Origin: JBELMB01 sp042088665
Lineage (GTDB): Bacteria > Pseudomonadota > Alphaproteobacteria > Rhodobacterales > Rhodobacteraceae
Direction: 5' to 3'
Assembly: GCA_042088665.1 (NCBI GenBank)
Contig: JBELMB010000087.1
Coordinates: 1 to 20,738, forward strand
Length of the DNA: 20,738 bases
Each line of letters opens with the position of its first letter. Position 1 is the first letter of the stretch. A program made the translations under genes and the position numbers. Below, one piece after another: positions 14,283 through 20,738 of the stretch. Below the pieces are notes generated by a model. It saw only the letters and a list, made by a program, of their open reading frames with translations. It did no database searches and had not been told where the DNA came from.

Positions 14283-15695
14283 TCAGCGATACTCGATGAA
14301 CTTCGCGCTCACGTAGCCGCGCAACCCCTGTGGGGTCACGGCGGAATACCACAGCCAGTTTGCATCGACGCAGGCCGACATGCCTTCCGCGTCAAAGCCT
14401 CTTCCGGCGCCCGCTGCCTGGCACTGCGACAGGCAATAGGCGTGACTGGCGTGGCGCGTGTCAAACACCGGCCGCCCGCTGATCCCCAGCGCGGTGCCCA
14501 GCGGCACCTGGTCGACCCGATCCGTGTCATGCCCCACACCCGCGCGCAAAGACGTGAAGTTTTGCACGTTGAACACCCGCGCCTGCCCGGTGGAGGACAC
14601 GCAGGGATTGCCCTGGAATACCCGCACCGGCGCGGCCCGCCCGCCGGATCGCAGCCCGGCCAGACGCGTCTGCGCCGGGAGCATGGCAAACCCGGGCACC
14701 GGACGCATCGATCCCGCCGGCACATTGCCATAGACGCATTCGAACGGACCGATCTGCGTCGACAGTTCTTCGCGAACCCCGCAAAGCGCCAGCGTCGTCT
14801 GGCCGGTCCAGTCGCGGATCAGTCCCCCCTCGCAATCATAAGTCATCATGCCGTGGAAACTGACCCGGTAGCGCCGCCCGTCGACAAAGTCAGCCTGCCG
14901 GTCGCTCACGTCTATGGTCGCGTCCGACCCGCTCCCTTCGAACCGTGACTGGTTCTGCTCCAGTTGCGCGGCCCAGCCAGTCATGTTCTGGCAGGCATAA
15001 AACATGCCCTTCGAATCCACCTGTGGCGCGGTATAGCCAAAGAGCTCGATCCCCCAGCGCCCTGCCTTGTTCACCGTGTCGATCTCGAAGAAATTCTGCC
15101 CCTCGTGCTGCAACATCGCTTCAAGCAGATCCGCATCCACAAACGGGCGCGGCGTGTCGGGCCGCGGGCGCGCCGCATTGGCGAGAAAGGCCAGCGTGGC
15201 GCGGATCGCAAGGTCAAAGGCCGCCTCCACATCCTCGACGCTGTAGCTGCGTGTCCGATCCAGCGTCAGGTCCGGTTGGTGAAAGCCAAGCCGCCCGCCC
15301 ACATGCATGCGCCGATGCGTGATCGAGGCGCTCTCGTGTTGATAGGCCGTGCCGAACATGAACAGCAAAGCGCAGGCAGACAGGCAATCCGCCCCGTCGC
15401 CAACCACCGTGCCGACGCCGTTTTCCAGAAAATATCCCGCCAATTCAAGGCCACTGCTCAGACTGCCCCCCGGACTGTCGAGGCACAGCGCCTTCCAACG
15501 CCCATCCTCGAAGTTCGCCCAGCTTGCCGGACGTTCCAGCGGAACGGCCCGCAGCTTTTGCAGATCCCCCGCCTCGATCGTGCCCTTCAAGGTGGCAAGA
15601 CAGATCCCGGGCTTTCCCGGCAGGATCTCTACGGCTTCGGCTGCGCGGGGCAGGGCGCAAAACACGACAAAGAGCAGGCAAAGAATTCGGATCAT
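14283..15695 (-). CDS. Exported ClpP-fold (COG3904-like) protein with C-terminal SH3-like region
   Basis: 470 aa. Residues 1-21 are a signal peptide (MIRILCLLFVVFCALPRAAEA). Residues 30-175 resemble the ClpP/crotonase-type periplasmic proteins: LCLDSPGGSLSSGLELA at 70-86, GDGADCLSACALLFMFG at 99-115 with candidate nucleophile Ser106, and LGFHQP with candidate His139. The acid of a triad is not obvious, so activity is uncertain. The middle region is Cys-containing and unassigned. Residues about 388-470 look like a bacterial SH3 domain: NVQNFTSLRAGVG, then a Cys-bearing insert, then GLRGYVSAKFIEYR. Such domains usually bind peptidoglycan or peptides. The gene is separated from the upstream ABC ATPase by a terminator, so it should have its own promoter, although only about 25 nt lie between that terminator and the ATG. 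Confidence 0.75.
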   Translation of the reverse strand: MIRILCLLFVVFCALPRAAEAVEILPGKPGICLATLKGTIEAGDLQKLRAVPLERPASWANFEDGRWKALCLDSPGGSLSSGLELAGYFLENGVGTVVGDGADCLSACALLFMFGTAYQHESASITHRRMHVGGRLGFHQPDLTLDRTRSYSVEDVEAAFDLAIRATLAFLANAARPRPDTPRPFVDADLLEAMLQHEGQNFFEIDTVNKAGRWGIELFGYTAPQVDSKGMFYACQNMTGWAAQLEQNQSRFEGSGSDATIDVSDRQADFVDGRRYRVSFHGMMTYDCEGGLIRDWTGQTTLALCGVREELSTQIGPFECVYGNVPAGSMRPVPGFAMLPAQTRLAGLRSGGRAAPVRVFQGNPCVSSTGQARVFNVQNFTSLRAGVGHDTDRVDQVPLGTALGISGRPVFDTRHASHAYCLSQCQAAGAGRGFDAEGMSACVDANWLWYSAVTPQGLRGYVSAKFIEYR

Positions 15696-15720
15696 GGTCA
15701 GGCTCCCGAAGGCAAAAATG

Positions 15721-15746
15721 AAAACGCCCGGGCAGACCCCCGGGCG
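15721..15746 (-). terminator. Intrinsic terminator of the peptide ABC operon
   Basis: Perfect 8-bp stem CGCCCGGG (15725-15732) / CCCGGGCG (15739-15746) with a 6-nt loop, 16 nt past the stop codon of the fused ATPase. On the minus strand it runs into TTTT, then CATTTTT. Confidence 0.88.
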
Positions 15747-15762
15747 CTTGTCTTCTGCGGCG

Positions 15763-17850
15763 TCACTCCGCCGCGATCTTGATCACCGGCTCCATATTGG
15801 CCAGTTCCTCGTCCGAGAGGTGGCACTTGATCTGGTGATTGCCGTCCAGCATGCGCACCGGCGGCACTTCCTTGTCGCAAAGCCCGCCCGGCACCTTGGA
15901 TTTCCAGCGGCACCGCGTCTGGAACGGACAGCCCGGCGGTGGCGACATGGCCGAGGGGATGTCGCCCTCCAGCACGATGTGCTTTTTCTGGACCTTGGTG
16001 TCGGCAATCGGCACGGCGGACAAGAGCGCCTCCGTGTAGGGGTGATAGGGCGGGGAGAACACCTGCTCCGTATCGCCCAGTTCCACCACGTGGCCGAGGT
16101 ACATGACCATGACCCGGTCGCTGAGATAGCGCACGATGGACAGATCGTGCGAGATGAACAAAAGCGTCGTCTTCTGCTCGCGCTGGATCTCCATCAACAG
16201 GTCCGTGACCGCCGCCTGAACGGAAACGTCCAGCGCCGAGACCGGCTCATCCGCAACCACGATCCGCGCACCGCCGGCAAAGGCCCGGGCGATGCCCACA
16301 CGCTGCTTTTGACCTCCGGACAACTGGCGTGGCATGCGGTCGCCAAAGGCGCGCGGCAGCTTCACCAGATCCAGCAGGCGCAACATTTCCTCGCGCCGAT
16401 CATCGTCGGAATTGCCGTAATCAAAGATCTCCAGCGCGCGCATGATCTGCCGCCCCACGGTCATCGAGGGGTTCAGCGTGTCAAACGGGTTCTGGAACAC
16501 CATCTGCACATCCGCAATGGTCTTTGTGTCCCGGCTTTCGATGGGCGTGCTTTCGATATTGCGGTTGTCCAGCAGGATCTGACCGTCGGTGGCTGTCTCC
16601 AGCCCCATCAAGACCTTGGCAAAGGTCGACTTGCCGCAACCGGATTCGCCCACGATGGCCAGCGTCTCGGATTCGCGCGCCTCGAAGGACAGGGTTTCGT
16701 TGGCCTTCACGACCTTTTTCTCGCCCGATCCGCCAAACAGCGCATTGGCCGCGACCTCGTAGTACTTCTTGAGGTTTTCCATCTTGAGAACGACCTTGCC
16801 CGGCTCGGCTTTCTCATTGGTTTTCGAGACCTTCAGCGGCGCGTTCCAGTCGATCTCCTCGAACTTCAGACAGCGCGAGGCATGCCGGTCATCGCCCTCG
16901 ATCCCCGCCATCGGAATACGCTCCATGCCATCACAGCGCCCCGCTTCGAAATAATCGCAGCGCGGGCCGAAATTGCAGCCCGGAGGCCGCTCGTGCGGCA
17001 GCGGAAAGTTGCCCGGGATCGCCACCAGCGGCCGCGCGTTCTTGTCCGCGCCGGGCAGCGGGATCGACCGGAACAGGGCCTGCGTATAAGGATGCTGCAT
17101 CTTGTCAAAGACATCCTTGATGGACCCGGTCTCGACCGCCTCGCCGGAATACATCACGCAGATCCGGTCGCAGGTCTCAAGCACCAGCCCGAGGTTGTGA
17201 GAGATGAACAGCATCGAGGTGCCGTATTTCTTGCCCAGCTCCTTCACCAACTCGACCACCGCGGCCTCGACCGTCACGTCCAGTGCGGTTGTCGGCTCGT
17301 CGAGGATCAGCAGCGCCGGTTCGGCCATCAGCGCCATGGCGATGACAATACGCTGCTGCTGGCCACCGGACAACTGGTGCGGATAGCTGTCCAGCATGCG
17401 CTTGGGATCCGGCAGCTTCACATCGGTGACCACCTGCAAGGCGCGGTCAAAGGCCTCTTTCTCGGAGGCCCCCTTGTGGATCATCGGCACTTCCATCAGC
17501 TGCTTGCCGATCTTCATCGCCGGGTTGAGGCTCGCCATGGGCTCCTGGTAGATCATCGCGATTTCCGATCCACGGATATCGCGCAGCTCTTCCTGGCTCA
17601 TGGTGTTCAGGTCACGGCCCTTGAACTTGATCGATCCGCCGACGATGCGGCCGTTCTTGCCGAGGTCCTGCATGACCCCCAGCGCAACAGTGGATTTCCC
17701 GCAGCCGGACTCCCCCACGAGGCCCACGGCCTCGCCGGGTCGCACCGAAACAGAGAAATCCATCACGGCGGGGATTTCGCGCAGGCGGGTAAAGAAGGAA
17801 ATCGACAGTTGGTCAATCTCCAGGATTGGGCCGTCATATGTTTCGGACAT
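15763..17850 (-). CDS. Fused double ATPase of a dipeptide/oligopeptide-type ABC importer (DppD-DppF type)
   Basis: 695-aa protein carrying both nucleotide-binding domains of a peptide/nickel-type importer. First half: Walker A GESGCGKST (46-54), Q-loop YQEP (Gln102), signature LSGGQQQR (160-167), Walker B LLILDEP (180-186), His218. Second half: GESGCGKST (401-409), LSGGQKQR (510-517), VVADEP (531-536), His568. Each half ends in the oligopeptide/dipeptide C-terminal extension with four cysteines: C292-x5-C298-x7-C306-x20-C327 and C641-x5-C647-x10-C658-x17-C676. In some DppD/DppF proteins such cysteines hold a 4Fe-4S cluster. It pairs with the two permeases encoded upstream. Its start overlaps the 151-aa exported protein by 17 nt. 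Substrate is unknown because the binding-protein gene lies outside the window. Confidence 0.95.
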   Translation of the reverse strand: MSETYDGPILEIDQLSISFFTRLREIPAVMDFSVSVRPGEAVGLVGESGCGKSTVALGVMQDLGKNGRIVGGSIKFKGRDLNTMSQEELRDIRGSEIAMIYQEPMASLNPAMKIGKQLMEVPMIHKGASEKEAFDRALQVVTDVKLPDPKRMLDSYPHQLSGGQQQRIVIAMALMAEPALLILDEPTTALDVTVEAAVVELVKELGKKYGTSMLFISHNLGLVLETCDRICVMYSGEAVETGSIKDVFDKMQHPYTQALFRSIPLPGADKNARPLVAIPGNFPLPHERPPGCNFGPRCDYFEAGRCDGMERIPMAGIEGDDRHASRCLKFEEIDWNAPLKVSKTNEKAEPGKVVLKMENLKKYYEVAANALFGGSGEKKVVKANETLSFEARESETLAIVGESGCGKSTFAKVLMGLETATDGQILLDNRNIESTPIESRDTKTIADVQMVFQNPFDTLNPSMTVGRQIMRALEIFDYGNSDDDRREEMLRLLDLVKLPRAFGDRMPRQLSGGQKQRVGIARAFAGGARIVVADEPVSALDVSVQAAVTDLLMEIQREQKTTLLFISHDLSIVRYLSDRVMVMYLGHVVELGDTEQVFSPPYHPYTEALLSAVPIADTKVQKKHIVLEGDIPSAMSPPPGCPFQTRCRWKSKVPGGLCDKEVPPVRMLDGNHQIKCHLSDEELANMEPVIKIAAE

Positions 17851-18289
17851 AAAGCGTCTCCCTGGCGCGGCGTTTTTGTCTGGTCGCGGTCATCTCGCCC
17901 AGTGGGCGCAGCTGACCGCGGATGTCGCCGTCGAATGTTTGTGAAGCGGTATGGAGATTGAAGCAGAGATCACCCGGGCGGGCGACATCTTCCATGCCAG
18001 CGATTGTGCGCACCCGGTCGAGCGGGTGCGCAAGCAAGATCGGGCAGCCCGCGGCAAAGACCCCCACAAGGCCCGATCCGTGGTCGAGCACGTCGACCAG
18101 ATCGGCGTTGCGCACCCTGGCCTCGATGTGGTCATCAGCGCATTCGGTGTGCAGATCACGGTGCTGGGTCAAACCCACGAGGATGGGGCCCATCTCATTG
18201 GCGTCATCGGGCACAAGCGTCCAGCTCTTGGCGCTGGCACCGGTGCCAAACGCAAGCAGACTGAGCACAAGGGGCACGATCCGGACCAT
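17834..18289 (-). CDS. 151-aa exported protein inside the ABC importer operon
   Basis: Not recognised. ATG 18289 has AGGACGG upstream and gives MVRIVPLVLSLLAFGTGASA, a clear signal peptide cleaved about residue 20; a 19-residue upstream extension would run into the preceding terminator. The mature part of about 130 residues is small, polar and contains three cysteines (HTECADD, AAGCPIL, GDLCFNL) and many His and Asp residues, so a disulfide or metal site is possible. It ends in a basic tail (ATRQKRRARETLYVRNI) that overlaps the ATPase start by 17 nt. Position between permease and ATPase suggests an accessory periplasmic component of the importer, but nothing in the sequence proves that. It follows a strong terminator-like hairpin. 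Confidence 0.75.
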   Translation of the reverse strand: MVRIVPLVLSLLAFGTGASAKSWTLVPDDANEMGPILVGLTQHRDLHTECADDHIEARVRNADLVDVLDHGSGLVGVFAAGCPILLAHPLDRVRTIAGMEDVARPGDLCFNLHTASQTFDGDIRGQLRPLGEMTATRQKRRARETLYVRNI

Positions 18290-18315
18290 TGAAACACCGT
18301 CCTTTCCAAATGGGC

Positions 18316-18343
18316 AAAAAGGGGCCGCACCGCGGGCGGCCCC
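18316..18343 (-). terminator. Strong intrinsic terminator inside the ABC operon, after permease C
   Basis: Perfect 8-bp stem GGGGCCGC (18321-18328) / GCGGCCCC (18336-18343), 7-nt loop, then TTTTT on the minus strand (18320-18316). It begins 8 nt after the permease stop and ends 26 nt before the ATG of the 151-aa protein. Confidence 0.85.
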
Positions 18344-18351
18344 CATTGGGG

Positions 18352-19803
18352 TCAGTCGCGCAGGGACTCTTCGCGCAGACCATCCGCCAGCAGGTTCAGC
18401 CCCAGCACGAGGCTCAACAAGGCAAAGGCAGGCGGCAGCGCCGGGTGCAGATAGATCGACAAAAGCTTGCGCCCTTCGTTGATCGTCGACCCCCAGTCAG
18501 GCGATTCCGGCGGCAGGCCCAGACCAAAGAAGCCAAGGGTCCCCAGCAGGATCGTGGTGTAGCCGATGCGCAGGCAGAAATCGACGATCAGCGGCCCACG
18601 TGCATTGGGCAGGATTTCCCAAAGCATGATGTACCACGGACGCTCGCCCCGGGTCTGCGCCGCCGCCACGTAGTCGCGCGTCTTGATGTCCAGCGTCAGG
18701 CCCCGCACGATGCGGAACACCGTCGGCGAGTTGACAAAGACCACCGACACAAAGACAACCAACACCCCCAGCGGGATGTCAAAGAAGTCCAGCGGCCACC
18801 AACGGATCTTCGACGCCGTCGCCGCATCGTCATTGATCAGCGACATGTAGATCAGGAACATCGGCACCAGCACGCAGGCGAGGTACAAATAGTTCTTTGA
18901 TGGCTGCGTGCGGTAGCGCGACTGGATCAGCACCCCGAGGAACACCAGCGGAAAGACGAAAAGCACCACCGCCATGTATTGCGGAAGGCCCGTGGCGACG
19001 ATCTCTGGCGTGACGAGCAGGTAGAACAGCAAGATCACCGGGAAGGCCAGCACGAGGTTCGCAAGAAACGACAGGCCGGTGTCCAGCCGTCCACCGTAGT
19101 AGCCCGCGGGCAGGCCCAGCGTGATCCCTACCATGAAGGCAAACAGCGTCGCCACCGGCGCGATCACGATCACGATCGTCGATCCCCGGACAACCCGGCT
19201 GAAGACATCGCGCGCAAGGTTGTCGCCGCCCAGCAGGTACCAGGCAAACTCGCCTTCCTCGGCACCGCGCATCGGCGTGCCGGGGACCTTGTTCTTCATG
19301 CCCGACACCTGGCTCAGCGGATCATGCGTGGCGATCATGTCAAAGGCCCCGGTGAACAGCGCCGTAAAGACCCAGAACATCACGATGCCAAAGCCGATCA
19401 TGCCGATCATCGAGTCAAAGAGCTTGCCATACAGGCCCAGCCGCCGCTTGTAGGTGATCGACAGCACATAGGTCGCGATCAACGCCACCCAGACCGGTGT
19501 AAAGGCCTGGCTCATGCCGCCGATGATGCCCGCGCCGGTGCCCAGCACCACGCCGCCGACAAGATACGCCAGCACCAGCACCAGCACACCAAGTCCCAGC
19601 CAGCCGCTGAGCTTCTCGGTCAGGGTCCAGATCCCGCCAGTGGCCATGATGGTGCCGTCGGGGTTGGCCTTCAGCCCGGTGTCCGGAGCAAAGAAGGACA
19701 AGACGATCCGCGCCAGCAATGAGGCGGCGAAAAGCACCGCGACAATCAGGAGGAGCGGGTTGAGGACAGCGCCAAGGCTGCCCGTCCAGGTAAGTGGTTC
19801 CAT
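18352..19803 (-). CDS. ABC importer permease, DppC-like, enlarged
   Basis: 483-aa inner-membrane permease. ATG 19803 has AGGGAGG upstream; a much longer open frame continues upstream but only as a shadow of permease B. Family marks: DNLARDVFSRVVRGS (194-208), the EAA-type cytoplasmic loop with YVAAAQTRGERPWYIMLWEILPNARGP (378-404), FFGLGLPPESPDWGSTINEG (425-444) and the closing LGLNLLADGLREESLRD. Typical DppC proteins are about 280-400 aa. Here there are about 130 extra N-terminal residues with three hydrophobic segments (17-38, 67-97, 100-118) and an insert of roughly 80 residues with extra hydrophobic segments (about 275-345) before the EAA loop. It follows permease B after 14 nt and is followed by a strong terminator-like hairpin. 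Confidence 0.92.
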   Translation of the reverse strand: MEPLTWTGSLGAVLNPLLLIVAVLFAASLLARIVLSFFAPDTGLKANPDGTIMATGGIWTLTEKLSGWLGLGVLVLVLAYLVGGVVLGTGAGIIGGMSQAFTPVWVALIATYVLSITYKRRLGLYGKLFDSMIGMIGFGIVMFWVFTALFTGAFDMIATHDPLSQVSGMKNKVPGTPMRGAEEGEFAWYLLGGDNLARDVFSRVVRGSTIVIVIAPVATLFAFMVGITLGLPAGYYGGRLDTGLSFLANLVLAFPVILLFYLLVTPEIVATGLPQYMAVVLFVFPLVFLGVLIQSRYRTQPSKNYLYLACVLVPMFLIYMSLINDDAATASKIRWWPLDFFDIPLGVLVVFVSVVFVNSPTVFRIVRGLTLDIKTRDYVAAAQTRGERPWYIMLWEILPNARGPLIVDFCLRIGYTTILLGTLGFFGLGLPPESPDWGSTINEGRKLLSIYLHPALPPAFALLSLVLGLNLLADGLREESLRD

Positions 19804-19817
19804 GTCTCGGCCCTCCC

Positions 19818-20722
19818 TTACGTGACGCTGATGCGTGGGTTGAGGTAGACGTAGCCGATGTCGGATATCAGCTGCGTGACCAGAACCACGATGACGGAGA
19901 CGACCGAAACGCCCAGCAGGAGCTCGATGTCGTTGTTGCCGGCCGCCTGGACCAAAGTCCAGCCAAAGCCCTTGTAGTTGAACAGGCTCTCCACGATGAC
20001 CACGCCGTTCAGCAACCAGGGAAACTGCAGCATGATGACCGTAAAGGGCGCGATCAGCGCGTTGCGCAGCGCGTGTTTCAACACGATGTTGCGGAAGTTC
20101 ACGCCCTTCAGGCGCGCCGTCCGGATGTATTGCGCATTCATGACCTCCGCCATGGAGGCCCGCGTCATGCGCGCGATGTATCCCATGCCGTACAAGGCGA
20201 TGGTCAGCACCGGCAAAAAGAAATTCTCGAAGTTCGGGCTGTCCATGGCCGATGTGGCCGTGCCCTTGAACCATTTCAGACCCACCGCCGAAGAGGCAAA
20301 GATGGCGATGAACAGAACGCCAGAGACATATTCAGGCGTCGCCGTGGTCGCGATGGAAAAGGTCGACAGCGTGCGGTCCAGCGGCGATCCCTCGCGCATG
20401 CCTGCCAGCACACCCACGATCAGCGCCGATGGCACCATCAGCAGGATGACCCAAAGCATCAGCGTGCCGGTCAGCCCGAGGCGCGTCGAGATGATCCCGC
20501 CAACGGACTCCTTGAACACCGTCGAGAAGCCCCAGTTTCCCTGCAGGATCCCGCAAAAACTGGGCGCGTCTTCCAACTCCATGCCGGGGGCCTGACAGCG
20601 CGCGTTGATCTTGCCGTTGCGGTCCTCGATGACAAAGCCCGGCGCGACGCCCAGCCATTCACCATAGTTGCGGAAGATCCGCAGGTCGAACCCGGTGTTG
20701 ACCTCGCTGGAGGCCTCTTCCT
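19818..20722 (-). CDS. ABC importer permease, DppB-like, truncated by contig end
   Basis: The last 300 residues are visible; the true start is beyond the window. The C-terminal part has the family pattern: STRLGLTGTLMLWVILLMVPSALIVGVLAG, then the EAA-type segment MNAQYIRTARLKGVNFRNIVLKHALRNALIAPFTV, and a terminal hydrophobic helix ending YVYLNPRISVT. An ATG at 20582 is internal: 46 in-frame codons continue upstream of it to the contig edge. The in-frame TAG at 20723-20721 is created by the first base of adapter sequence and is not biological. The residues upstream of 20582 (for example TGFDLRIFRNYGEWLGVAPG) form an extracytoplasmic insert often seen in large DppB proteins. It is the first visible gene of the operon; a substrate-binding-protein gene would be expected upstream. 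Confidence 0.92.
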
Positions 20723-20738
20723 AGATCGGAAGAGCACA
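20723..20738 (+). other. Illumina sequencing-adapter remnant
   Basis: The final 16 bases AGATCGGAAGAGCACA are identical to the start of the standard Illumina TruSeq read-through adapter. They break the permease reading frame exactly where they begin, so they are untrimmed artefact and not genome. Confidence 0.97.

Noticed and set aside
15349..17961. Very long plus-strand open frame (870 codons) opposite the ABC ATPase
   Set aside because: It is the antisense of a well-conserved double ATPase; the translation is His/Arg/Gln-rich without any domain, as expected for the opposite strand of a GC-rich gene.
19804..20274. 157-residue N-terminal extension of permease C
   Set aside because: The region encodes the C-terminal half of permease B in another frame; the extension is His/Gly/Arg-rich and has no membrane segments, while ATG 19803 has an excellent ribosome-binding site.

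Overview
The window looks like a GC-rich chromosomal segment from an alphaproteobacterium, most likely a Rhodobacteraceae/Roseobacter-group member. I base this on codon bias, on the mix aroK-aroB / xerD / M50-CBS protease / ssb, and on several conserved-hypothetical genes that I associate with that family; it is a recognition call, not a database result. It appears to be a complete draft contig. The left edge cuts an exported-protein gene, and the right edge ends in 16 bases of Illumina adapter (20723-20738), so the true biological sequence stops at about 20722. I see no CRISPR array, insertion sequence, prophage, rRNA or tRNA.

Layout. 1-1433 (minus): BepA-like M48 metalloprotease with a TPR tail, followed by the first 23 codons of an exported protein. 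1592-5496 (plus): PLP aminotransferase, AMIN-domain N-acetylmuramoyl-L-alanine amidase, HupE/UreJ-type membrane protein. 5753-8308 (minus): one tight operon of a previously unlisted 48-aa membrane protein, a 496-aa exported alpha-helical protein and XerD, joined by 8-nt and 4-nt overlaps. 8401-10082 (plus): aroK-aroB, overlapping by ATGA, divergent from the xerD operon. 10152-11216 (minus): M50 site-2-type protease with a CBS pair. 11421-11966 (minus): ssb with a clear intrinsic terminator. 12125-12769 (plus): exported lytic transglycosylase. 12770-13034: non-coding, with a candidate structured minus-strand small RNA. 13035-13982 (plus): exported or membrane-anchored protein with a degenerate PilZ-like C-terminus. 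14283-15695 (minus): exported ClpP-fold protein with a C-terminal SH3-like region. 15763-20722 (minus): peptide-type ABC importer operon, in transcription order permease B (truncated), permease C, a 151-aa exported protein, and a fused double ATPase.

Theme. Much of the content concerns the cell envelope: two peptidoglycan enzymes (amidase, lytic transglycosylase), envelope proteases (M48, M50, ClpP-like), XerD for chromosome dimer resolution, and a peptide importer. The gene content is mostly ordinary core chromosome. I do not see an unmistakable new multi-gene system. The most worthwhile leads are a strong terminator inside the ABC operon just before a small exported protein and the ATPase, the candidate small RNA at 12875-12960, the 48-aa membrane protein, the PilZ-like anchored protein, the enlarged permease C, and the adapter contamination that creates a false start and false stop in permease B.
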